Below are positions 22,275 to 32,405 of a stretch of 64,000 nucleotides of DNA, piece after piece. This DNA is from Calliopum simillimum. Lineage: Eukaryota > Arthropoda > Insecta > Diptera > Lauxaniidae. Numbering within the stretch: position 1 is the first letter of the stretch; each line of letters begins with the position of its first letter. The stretch lies in the NCBI GenBank assembly GCA_951812925.1, contig OX638370.1:96858897-96922896 (forward strand). The letters run 5' to 3'. The position numbers were made by a program, and so were the translations under genes. The notes under the pieces are model-generated. The model had not been told where the DNA came from, ran no database searches, and worked only from the letters and a program-made list of their open reading frames with translations.

Positions 22275-22710
22275 AGGGTTGCCATATTTTTCTTTTTTTA
22301 AGTTTCACTTAAGCAATATATTTAAAAAATTTAAACAAACTTTTAGTCTCAAAACGCTTAAATAAACTATAGAAAAATCCACCATAAATTGTAATGGTTG
22401 CCATATGGTTGTTTTCGAAAATTTATTTGAAATATAACTTCTTTTTTACGTTCGCCATCATAATTTCACACTTGAATATAATAGTTTAAATCGTTGAAAA
22501 TTGATTGACGCTTAAATCGTTTAAAACTCATCAAACCGAAATTTGTTTTAAGCAAAACTAACAAAAAAAACAGAACCGGATGGCAACCCTCAAAGTTTTT
22601 GTGTAATTTCAGTAAAGTTTATCTGAGCGGTTATTAAACCAAAAATTTCCATTAAGTCAATAAACATAAGAATAAAATAAGATTTTCGAAAATAACCAGG
22701 TGGCAACCCT
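22275..22710. mobile_element. Nested inverted repeats ending AGGGTTGCCA (MITE-like)
   Basis: AGGGTTGCCATAT at 22275 pairs with TGGCAACCCT at 22701-22710, and GGTTGCCATATGG at 22396 pairs with TGGCAACCCT at 22581-22590. The segment GGTTGTTTTCGAAAAT (22408-22423) is inverted at 22681-22696. No coding capacity. Two nested insertions or one rearranged element are both possible. Confidence 0.55.
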
Positions 22711-22876
22711 AAACATATATGTTGGATTTATAAAAAGTTTATTTAAATGTTTAAAGACTTAATTTTGATTTTTATTTTTTAAATTAATAGTTTAAACAAA
22801 ACTAACAAAAAAAACTAGGTGGAAGGTTACTAATCGGAGAATGATGAAATGTTTCAAAAAAAAAAAAACAGGACGA

Positions 22877-23010
22877 AGTGATGAAACGGAGAGTGATGAA
22901 ACGGAGAGTGATGAAACAGAGAATGATAAAACGGAGAATGATGAAGCGGAGAGTGATTAAACGGAGAATGATGAAAAGGAGAATGATAAAACGGAGAATG
23001 ACGAAGTGTG
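22877..23010. repeat. 15 bp tandem repeat, about 9 copies
   Basis: Units read GATGAAACGGAGAGT or GATAAAACGGAGAAT. The unit is five codons long and gives repetitive Met/Lys/Arg frames on the plus strand, and Ile/Leu/Arg/Phe frames on the minus, with no gene evidence. Confidence 0.9.
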
Positions 23011-24449
23011 GCAAAAACTGTAATATCATGAAAATAGCAATTTTTAAAAAAATTTATTATTATTATTATTAATTAATTGTTGATTTAATTAAATAAAGAT
23101 TAACTATTCAAAATTGCAGTATTTACAAAATTTTTAAACTTAAAAAAAAAAAAAAAACACAAGAACACTCACTGTCGAAAATACAAATCTGACTGAGTTG
23201 AAAATACTCTTTATCTTCACTTTCAGCTCTCTACTCAATATTTATAAAATTAACAGTAAGAATAAGAAAACCTGAGCTGAGAGAGTCTAAAATGAGGGAC
23301 CAACTTCTAAGAATGTCAATTCTATATAAAAAAAAATATCGGAGAGTTAAGAGTTTTTTAGAAAATTAGAAAATAAGGTAACATGCGAAACAGGCAAATT
23401 CAGTGCACTAAGAAGCAGTTAAAGAAAGGACGGAGAATGATTTTTTAAGCATTTTGTGTTATAAAATTAATATAATCTGTCGTTTGTGACCGACTTCATT
23501 CCATCAGTTCGCAAAATTTTCGTAGTAAAGTGATTATGTAATATAATAAAACTTAAGTTTGGTACCGAAAAAACAGTCAATGTTTTGTTAGAGCGAAGAA
23601 AAAATTAATTTATTTTGCTCAGCGCACTACACACTTATTGAAATATGTATGAATTATTTGATTTACAAAAGATATTTTTCAACATTGTCGGACTTTTCAA
23701 CAAAAAGCGAGCTGCAAAAATTAAACGCTTTTATTTTTTTCTATTTTTGTTTCTGTATTTTAAAGACCAGCCTCAATTCTATTAAAATAATTTGCTTGCT
23801 TAGTGACTTCTTCACAATTTCCTGTTCAGTCACGAAGCAGTTTTGTATTTTCATGCCAGACGTTTTACAAGGTGGGCAATTTTCATAGGCCAGGGTTAAA
23901 AATTATATTGATATCATTTTGTTACTTTGATCAAAAGTGCATTTTGATTCTGAGATTCCTGAGTTAATGTCTCACTGTTCATGGACACTTCTTAGATAAC
24001 GAAGTTGTCATCAGCGCCAGCATTAAAAGTGAACTAGTATCTAGATGGGTTCAGTATCGTGCTTTTAGTCTTGTATGCATTAATTTTTAAGCCGATCAGA
24101 TCGTTTCAGATTACAGAACATTAGCATGTAGTTTATTTTTGTTCTTTTATTATTTCGTTTGTGCGCTCGAAATTCTCTTATTGTTTGTTTTGTTCGATGC
24201 CTTTCTTGAAAATAGATTCTTAAAAAGTGTTTAATTTTTCTATTCATTTAAGATATAGGCAATTGAGTTGGCAATTAATGTAATTCGGGGACATGCACTC
24301 TAATGTGTTCAGAAAAAATATGAGGTTAAATCATATACAAAAATTTTGTCTTAACTGCTAAACGAAGAATTAACTACATATGTAATTTTAAAGTATTAGG
24401 TGCTCTTAAGACAAAAAGGGAAAAAATAAACCAGCAAATACTTAAACCC
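23011..24449. other. AT-rich non-coding stretch
   Basis: No gene supported. Contains (TTA)n at 23057-23071 and a poly(A) run near 23142-23156. Confidence 0.5.
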
Positions 24450-24451
24450 TA

Positions 24452-25498
24452 TAGTGCAGGCAAATAAGGTAAAAACAGGTATTCATATCTAATTTTTTTG
24501 AACATGCACCGATTTTGATCCTAAAACCTTAATATTTCTTGGAAATTTCATTCGATTTTGCTCAACATAGGCTTCAAATGTTTGCAATTATATGCGCCAT
24601 TTAATAAAATTACTGAAAAACAAGTATTTAAAAAAATTATATGCCAAAAACCAAATGTTTCATTTGAATTTGATGTAAAAAATTTCAAAAATTTGTGAAA
24701 TTTCAAACTTTTTTCTGCTATAACTCAGTTAACTTTGTTCGAAGCATAATCATTGGTATACTTGTTAGAAGCGCCATTAATTACTCTTTGTCAACGTGGA
24801 AAAATAAAATTGATCGGACTTGGCGTCATAGAAATATATTGATGTATATGAAGCTATAACCTCGAAAATTTAAATTAACGAATAACTCGGGAACGGCCGC
24901 AAGGAAAAAAAAATTATTGGGTTTTTCGTGTTCAGCGACCTCAAATTAGTTTAGAAAAAATGGTTTGCAAAATGTTACAAATATTTTTAATTTTGAGTTG
25001 TATTAACTTTTTATAGTTATTGCTTAAATAATAAACAAATCAAAAACACAAAAAAATTTTTGGTAAACTTTACTTTTTATAGTATAAAAAACAATATCCC
25101 ACACCGACCGTATAAATTCATACAATGTAACAAGACTTCTAGGCTTAAACCCCCTGTAACGATTTTATCCCATTTTTGGTGCTTAAAATGGGTATGTACA
25201 CAGTTTTCCGGGCGCCATTTTGAGTTTTTTCATTTTTCAACATCATATTTGGTTTCAGCAATCTAGAGAACCCCATGAATAGCATAACTTTCCATTTTTA
25301 AGCATTTTAGAACAGTTTTATTGAATTTATCCTATTTTGAGGGTTCACGGGGGACTAAAGAAATTTTGGGGAAAGGCCGGATAAAACTAATGTGTTGGTT
25401 TTGTTCTAAATTTTATTACAAACAAAATGAGCCCTGTCGGATCAAAATCGGTGCATGTTCAACAAAATTAGAAATGAATACCTAATTTGCTTGCACTA
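24452..25498. mobile_element. TA-flanked nonautonomous DNA element (1047 bp)
   Basis: Left end TAGTGCAGGCAAATAAGG and right end ..ATTTGCTTGCACTA are inverted copies, continuing inward as AACATGCACCGATTTTGATCC (24502-24522) and its inverse (25440-25460). TA flanks both ends (24450-24451, 25499-25500), as for Tc1/mariner-type elements. Interior frames are not transposase-like. Confidence 0.65.
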
Positions 25499-25500
25499 TA

Positions 25501-27411
25501 AAAGCTTTTTTGATTCACTTGATACACAAAGGCGAGAGGGCAAACTTTTTTAGCTTAACCGCAGAGAACATTTAAAAAATGCGAAACAACCTAAAATGAA
25601 ATGAAGCAAAAATCATTTTCAACATCATATCATTAGCGCAAAGAGATTATCTAATCAAAGGATTTTTGTTTTTTTGCGAAGTTGACTGTAAAAAAAGCCA
25701 AAAAAAGTTAAGAAAAAAATAAATAAATTAAGCTACAGGAAATCTGTTAATTTTCCTATATGAAGCAACAAAATCATGCTGCACAAAAAGACACGTATAA
25801 TCTGAATTCTTGGCAAAGAAAACATTCAAGAGATTAATTATTCCTCCTGCAACTCTCAAGGACAGCAAAGAGTAAAAATTAAATATTACCATGGAATATC
25901 TGTACTTTTCCGAAGACTTTGACTTCCTTCCACGACTGTCCAAATTCTTCGAAAGACCTTTTCTGACAATCTTCTCCATGTGAATATTGATCTTAACATC
26001 GCAGTGAATTCGAATCAAGGGCTGAATAAAAGTGAAAAATGTGTCCTGTCCACCTCTATTTACGCTAAGTCACTTAAACTCTCAATAATACTAAAATTTC
26101 AATTAACCATAATAAAAACTAAAGCAAAATACACAGAACCCAATCAAGGAATACATATTAATTGATTTCATCTGCAAAGTTGTGTTGCTTAATAGTGAAC
26201 ATAAAAAGTAACATTTTATTATCATGTAAAATTCATTAATATTCATAATACTACGAGAGTAGTAGATGAAGAAAGGGAAATAATGAAGAACACAATGTAA
26301 ATTTTTAATTTTTATCCAACATTTTAAACTTTATATTTAAGGTTACATACACACTCACTGCCACCAGCAACACCCAATAACGCCCACAAGTAAAATACAA
26401 TTACAAAGAAACTTGGGCCCGTCGCCGCGCCGCCACCACTGTACAAAAGTAAATATACCAAACAACAGTTAGCAAAAACTACCCTCAATTAACCCGCATT
26501 TTACCCACAATACTATACATCCCCCATCCAAACACACACACACACAATCAAAACCAAAACATAATTTTCTTCAACTTATACCACAGCTTATTTATTATTA
26601 CTTCCCACGAGAGGGCGTTACAGTTGGGGGAGGTGTATTTAAAACCATACGAATATTGAAAATAACATGTGATTTAAGAATTTTCAATTCATTTTGTTTT
26701 AACACAAAAAACATAGCAGCAATTCTATTTTAATCAAGTTATTTACCCCCAAAAATCTATTTCTATTTTCCGCCCCTAAAAAGCTGCAACATTTAATGTT
26801 TAAACTTTTGGCCTAGTCATTTCATTCATGACTTTCTTTCTCGTCGTATATTAGAACTTTACTTTGACGCTTTTTTTTGAGGTTTAACAAACATGACAGA
26901 TTATGACATGTGCGTCTGACAGCAGCACAGCACCACCACCAACGTCACTTGTTCAAGTGTGCGTGAGTTTTCAATGTGTGCGTACATGAATTGCGTGCAT
27001 GTACTGAAGTTTCTTTAGGCCATATGTAAATGAAGGTGCATTTACTTAGCAATATAACGATTTTTTACGTGCGAGTTTGAGCCGGAAGGTCGTTAATTGC
27101 TAAACTTAGCATGTGGTTGTTTTTGCTTATAAACAGTGAATACACGCATACACATTGTCAATTGTCAAATTTGCAATCTTGGCATTTGAATTTTTAAGTG
27201 CTTTTATCCATTCTTTGCAATTTTATAAATTTTTGTTAGTAGTTTTAGGAAATTTACTTAATATTCTAAAATTGTTCGTTACTTGGTTTAATAAGAATTT
27301 GTACTAAAGTAACACGGTGCATTATCCTGTACTGCAGTATTAAGCTAGCAAGTATTTCCTAAGATTACAGACAGACGAAGCCTTCTCTGCAGCATATCAT
27401 TCTTACACAGC
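25501..27411. other. Non-coding stretch
   Basis: No gene supported. 26340-26540 is CA-rich (CACACACACAC at about 26532). It contains the CTCF-like site at 26604. The 96-codon minus-strand frame at 25728 is not supported. Confidence 0.5.
26604..26620 (+). promoter_or_regulatory. Candidate CTCF-type insulator site
   Basis: CCCACGAGAGGGCGTTA matches the CCA..AGRGGGCGYT pattern closely and is in the same orientation as the site at 21934. Confidence 0.35.
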
Positions 27412-27538
27412 AAAAAGTTTGAGGATAAAGTTTAAACTTTGGTTTGTGTTCATTCCAATTTGGTTTGAGTTTTACACCCAGCAAATAGTTTGGGAATGAA
27501 TATAAATACAAAGTTTATACTTTATCCTCAAACTTTTT
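27412..27538. mobile_element. Short palindromic MITE-like sequence (127 bp)
   Basis: AAAAAGTTTGAGGATAAAGT at 27412-27431 is matched by its inverse ACTTTATCCTCAAACTTTTT at 27519-27538. The interior also has CATTCC...GGAATG inverted. The target duplication is not clear. Confidence 0.6.
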
Positions 27539-27873
27539 AATGAGTAGAAATACTATGAAAAAAATATAATGTCCTGCTACTTTGTTAGAACTGAAAAAAT
27601 AAGTACCTACCCAGTTCACCAAACGGACTCGTTTCGGATCCGTAACGGGATCATATTTTCGTACTTTTATCCGTTACGGAATCCGTTACGTATCCGTTAC
27701 TGATCCGTTTGGGGAAGAGATTCCTAAAAAAAAAGCGAATCGTTTTTTCTACTTTTATGGATCAGTTTCGAACCTGCAACGTTCTGTTGCTTTTTTATAA
27801 GTATTCTGTGTTCTTTCTCTTCTCTTCTTTTGATAAAAAATATTATATACTCAAATTTGGAATCAAAAACATT

Positions 27874-28970
27874 CCCAATGTGCACAAAAACGGATGAGGA
27901 TCCATTTCGAATCCATTACGAGTTCATAAAGGTATAAAAAACGTAATCCGCGGCAACGGATCCATTTCGAACCTGTAACGTACATCAAAACGCTTTGTTT
28001 GGATAAAAAAAGAAAAACATTTTGAAGCGCTTATTAGCGTATAAATAAAAAATTAAATTCCGCAGTGCGGGCCCGTTTCGAATCCGAAACTTATGTAAAA
28101 ACGAATTCAAAACGGATTTGCTTTTAAATATGTTAATGCTGTATATTTACAGAAAAAAAACCGTTTTGATGCGCCTATTAGCAATTAAAAAATAATAAAA
28201 AGAAAAAAAAGGAAGAAAAATAAAGGGTAAAAATCCACCTCTGGTAGGATTCGAACCTTGGCAAATCCGTTTCGATTCCGTAAATACTTCAAATACGAGC
28301 TCAAAACGGATTTGCTTTATTTAATTTTTATGATAAAAAAAATATTTTTCATTTGTTATTTTTTTCCTTTTTATTTTATTGCGTATGATTTTTTGTAAAC
28401 TTTTCAAACTCTGTTTGAAAAAATGTTTTTGGTTCCAAATTTGAGTATATAACATTTTTTATCAAAAGAAGGGAAGAAAAACAACACAGAATACTTATAA
28501 AAAAAACAACAGAAATTGTTTAATATACAAACTTTAAATCTCAACATCAAATAAGTCTACATCAGTTAAGTAAACATCATATCGGTCAATAGCCTAGTTG
28601 TCTAACGTCTCGTGTATGAGTAAAACCCCGGGAGCCTGAGTTCGACTCCCGGCCGGGCTAGTAGTAATTTTTTTTTTTTTTTTTGTTATTTTGTTTTTTT
28701 TAATTAAAAATAAGCGCTTCACCCTGTTTTCTTTTTTTTTTTATAAGCAGCATTAACATTATTAAAAGCGAATCCGTTTTGAATTCGTTTTGATGTACGT
28801 TACAGGTTCGAAACGGATCCATAAAAGAAGAAAAAACGATTCGTTTTTTTTTTAGGAATCCTTCCCGCAAACGGATCAGTAACGGATACGTAACGGATTC
28901 CGTAACGGATAAAAAGAACGAAAATATGAACCCGTTACGAATCCGAAACGAGTCCGTTTGGCACACTGGG
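27874..28970 (-). mobile_element. CCCAGTG-family element, full inverted copy B (1097 bp), nested
   Basis: Starts CCCAATGTGCAC and ends GGCACACTGGG, flanked by TT (27872-27873, 28971-28972). Read on the minus strand it is colinear with copy A along its whole length. The matching site in copy A (CAAAAACATTTTTTCAAACAG, near 12990) is uninterrupted, which proves insertion into the outer element. Confidence 0.85.
28579..28661 (+). ncRNA. tRNA-like (Pol III promoter-like) segment in copy B
   Basis: Carries AGCCTAGTTGTCTAACG (A-box-like), a small CTC...GAG stem and CCTGAGTTCGACTCCCGG (B-box-like) about 45 bases on. The acceptor stem does not match. Paralogue of 12751-12840. Confidence 0.4.
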
Positions 28971-29081
28971 TTTCTTCAAACAGAGTTTGAAAAGTTTACA
29001 AAAAATCATACGCAATAAAATAAAAACATAAAAAAAAAAAAACAAATCAAAAATATTTTTTTATCATCATTAAAATGAATT

Positions 29082-29269
29082 CCCAGTGTGCCAGACGGTT
29101 CATATCTTCGCTTTTTTATCCGTTACGGATCCGTTACTGATCCGTTGGCGGGAGAGATTCCCAAAAAAAAGCGAATCGTTTATTTTTTTGGAATTTCTCC
29201 CGCAAACGGATCAGTAACGGATCCGTAACGGGTAAGAAAGCGAAGATTTGAACCGTCTGGCACACTGGG
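29082..29269. mobile_element. 188 bp near-perfect palindromic MITE of the CCCAGTG family
   Basis: CCCAGTGTGCCAGACGGTTC and its inverse form the ends, and TT flanks both sides (29080-29081, 29270-29271). Nearly the whole sequence is inverted around about 29178. The empty site is visible in copy A near 13100 (ATTAATTAAAGCAAATCC), so it inserted into the outer element. Confidence 0.9.
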
Positions 29270-29761
29270 TTAAGGCAAATCCGTTTTGAGTTCGTATTTG
29301 GAGTATTTACGGATTCGAAACGGATTTACCCAGATTCGAATCCTACCACAAGTGGATTTTTACCCTTTATTTTCATCCTTTTTTTTAAATTGCTTATAAG
29401 CGCATTAAAACCGTTTTTTCTGTAAATATACAGCATTAACATTTTTAAAAGCGAATCCGTTTTGAATTCGTTTTTACATACGTTTCGGATTCGAAACGGG
29501 CCCGCTCTGCGGAATCACCCGAGTTCGAATTCTACCATAGGCGGATCGATCATTTTTTTTTTCTTTTTAATTATTTTTTTTAATCGCTAATAAGCGCTTA
29601 AAAATATTTTTTTTTTATTTAAACACAGCGTTTTGAATTCGTTTTTGATGTACGATACGGGTTCAAAATGGATCCGTTACCGCGGCTTACGTTTTTTATA
29701 CCTTTATGAACTCGTAACGGGTTCGAAACGGATCCTCATCCGTTTTTGTGCACATTGGGTA

Positions 29762-29849
29762 AAACTATATTTTGGAAAAATCTTATTTTCCAAAGGCCTA
29801 ATGAAAGCGCACAAAAAACAAAAAATTTCTTGAACATCTTGTGTCATTA
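29762..29849. other. Short spacer
   Basis: AT-rich, nothing recognised. Confidence 0.5.
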
Positions 29850-30230
29850 GCCGTGTTTTTTTTGACGCGTATATACAATTGTGGATACCTTCAAATTGCG
29901 ATAACTTTTGAACGGTGAGTCGTACGATAAAAAGTCCAAGGGTCTTTTTCAAGGAGAACCACATGCTTTACAAATAATTTTAATCTTTTGTAAAAAAAAA
30001 ATAATTATTTAGAAGTTATTTAAAAAAAAGTGATTTTTTGCCATTTATCGGCGCTAACCAGTTTTTATAAAATACCTCCTTCAAAATAAATTTTTTTAAA
30101 TATAAAATGAAAGAGAACGTGATTCTCCATAAAAAAGTTTCTTAGAGTTCTATTGTGTGACTTACTGTTCATGAGTTATCGCAATTTGAAGGTATCCACA
30201 ATTGTATATACGCGTCAAAAAAAACACGGC
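29850..30230. mobile_element. TA-flanked MITE, mariner/Tc1-like (381 bp)
   Basis: A 56 bp perfect terminal inverted repeat begins GCCGTGTTTTTTTTGACGCG, with TA at both ends (29848-29849, 30231-30232). The repeat continues imperfectly for about ten more bases. No transposase inside. Confidence 0.85.
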
Positions 30231-30281
30231 TATTATATCCTTTTTTTTTGGTCATTTTGACTCAATTAAAAAAAAAAAAAA

Positions 30282-30331
30282 AAAAAACTGGGCTGTGCCT
30301 AATGTTTAACGCAGTATAGCCCAGTTTTTTC
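30282..30331. repeat. Short hairpin (AAAACTGGGCT...AGCCCAGTTTT)
   Basis: A 13 bp stem with about 24 bases between the arms, next to a poly(A) run at 30268-30287. It could be a tiny MITE remnant. Confidence 0.6.
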
Positions 30332-30814
30332 TACAAAAATATTCATCGAAAAATTTCACTAGGAGTAACTTAAGACGGAAAATGCTTAAAACTTGAGAAA
30401 AACGCGAAAAACATGCAAGAAAATTCAATTTTTCATGCGCCATCTGGTGAATTTTTTCTTTTTTTTAACGCCTAGGCAAAATCTACTCTATAATATTTAT
30501 CTTGCGACATACATCACACTTATCTGACATTCTTGTTTCAAAATATATTAAAAACACTTCGCAAACCTCTTGGGGTTTTTGACTGTTGTACAGTGTAATT
30601 TAATGATAAAGTACTGGGAAATACATGGAAAGAGCTTAGATACCAGACACATTCTTAACTTTGGATGACGTTATTAGCGTAACTCATACAGCCAATTGTC
30701 TTAAAATGAAACATTTTGTTTGATGCTGGTCCACTTTTGGATACTTTTCCATATTATATTAAATTTTTCTATCCTTTGACAGTATTGGCATCCTTTCTTT
30801 TAAATTTTTATCGA
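30332..30814. other. Non-coding spacer
   Basis: No gene or repeat recognised. Confidence 0.5.
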
Positions 30815-31690
30815 TACTAGTGGCAAAAATTCGACCACAAATGTATTTAATTGTTTTGGTACTTTTTGGACACTTGGACCTTTTTTTTTTTTTGCATCTC
30901 TAGTATTATTCAAGCGAAATATAAACAAAACAAAAAACACGAAGTCAGTGCTATGCCTTTTGTCTTTCCTTTTATGCTTTATCCTTTTTTAGCTTTGCGT
31001 GACTGCGTATTTTGTCGTTGTTAATATTGAAAAATTAGCATTTAATTTTACCTGGCTTAGTGGCAAAATATTAAAATAATATAAACTTTGTGCACATTTA
31101 CACAAAAATACCTTTCTAATGGTGTATGATTTAAAGTCGTACTCAATTTCTTACATAGTAAAAACAGATGGACAAGTTGTTGCCTTGCGTATTATTGTAA
31201 CATATATGTAGATATTTGGTATGATCTTTTTCGTGCGATGCCCCACGATAGCTGACACCTTCTACTATACTTGCCTTGCATATTAATATATACTGGATTT
31301 GCCCAGTGGCCAAAACTCGACCACAAATGTATTAAATAATTTTAGTACTTTTTGGACATTTTTAGTACTTTTTTTTTGCTATTTGGTACAAAATAGAAAA
31401 GCTCATTTATCATCCCTGGTATAATTCAAGCAAAATATAAACAAAAAAAACATGAAATCAGTGCAGTACTTTTTGTCTTTTTCTTTGTGCTTTATCCTTT
31501 TTTCAGCTCTGCGTGACTGCGTACTTTGTCGTTGTTAATTAAAAATTAGCATTTAATTTTACCTGGCTTAGTGGCAAAATATTAAAATAATATTAACTTT
31601 GTGCACATCTACACACAAATACCTTTCTAATGGTGTATAATTTAAAAGAGTACTCCATTTCTAACATCGCAAAAAAAGATGGACAAGTTT
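30815..31690. repeat. ~500 bp direct tandem duplication
   Basis: 30815-31180 and 31308-31690 share CGACCACAAATGTAT, GCGTGACTGCGTA.TTTGTCG, ACCTGGCTTAGTGGCAAAAT, ACCTTTCTAATGGTGTAT and GATGGACAAGTT in the same order, with modest divergence and a CTTTTTT-rich variable part. No coding signal. Confidence 0.85.
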
Positions 31691-31857
31691 TTTTCTTATT
31701 AATATATAGATATAGATTTTTAATATTTTTGACTAACATGAACTACTTATTTATTTCTAGTTTTTGGTAGTTTTAATTCGTAATTTTTATTTTTTATTTT
31801 TTTTCTAATATTATAGACTTCTTCGATTTCACTGTGTGTAATTTTTTAAGTCATGGC

Positions 31858-32316
31858 AAAATAACAATATACGGACACCACTACGTGATAAAAGACTAAA
31901 AAAAAAAGACCCGTGTCTCCCAATTTTTCCCAAAGTCCTCCACTTTTTTTTTTATGGGCCGCCAAAGATTTGGGGCCTCGGTATCATTTTCGTAAAAATG
32001 TGATCATTTTCTCAGGCTCATATCTTGCAAACCGTTCAGAATTTCGATTTACTCTCTGAGGCAAAGTTGTAGCTCTTGTCATAAACAACAAAAACTGCGA
32101 ACATATAAAATCAAAAAAACTTCACCTTCCAGATCAAAATCGCAAAAAACTTTAAAAAATTCGATTTTTTTTTACCTTTTTTCCCGTGTTCAGGTCCATA
32201 GGTAGCAAACCGTTCAAAATTCAAGGAAACAATCAACTACAAAAATTTACCTAAGATCTCAATAAACAAATTTCTAGAACATATAAACTTTCTGGGAATT
32301 ATTCTTAACACCGTTT
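31858..32316 (+). repeat. Left long terminal inverted repeat
   Basis: Inverse of 34628-35091 with a few substitutions and A/T length differences. Each repeat contains two internal variants of GCAAACCGTTCA(G/A)AATT about 200 bp apart. Confidence 0.9.
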
Positions 32317-32333
32317 TTTAATTTCATGTGTTT

Positions 32334-32339
32334 TTTATT
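32334..32339 (-). terminator. Poly(A) signal of the transposase gene
   Basis: AATAAA on the minus strand, about 67 bp after the transposase stop codon and just inside the left inverted repeat. Confidence 0.6.
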
Positions 32340-32405
32340 TACTTCAACATTGAGATACTATGCTATCTATTACAAAAATATTAAAAAAAAGTATTCGTAT
32401 TATGT

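Larger units (their letters stand above)
27610..29759 (+). mobile_element. CCCAGTG-family element, outer copy (with two nested insertions)
   Basis: Starts CCCAGTTCACCAAACGG and ends GTGCACATTGGG, flanked by TA (27608-27609, 29760-29761). After removing 27874-28970 and 29082-29269, each with one TT, it is colinear with copy A at 12472-13556, apart from an internal deletion near 27781. It contains B-box-like motifs at 29333 (GATTCGAATCC) and 29521 (GAGTTCGAATTCTACC). Confidence 0.8.

Noticed and set aside
22802..23072. Met/Lys/Arg-rich plus-strand and Ile/Arg-rich minus-strand frames
   Set aside because: Explained by a 15 bp tandem repeat.
27709..28966. Frames within the CCCAGTG elements (62-88 codons)
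   Set aside because: They follow the repeated GGTTCGAAACGG words, differ among copies and are interrupted in copies; no sign of protein constraint.
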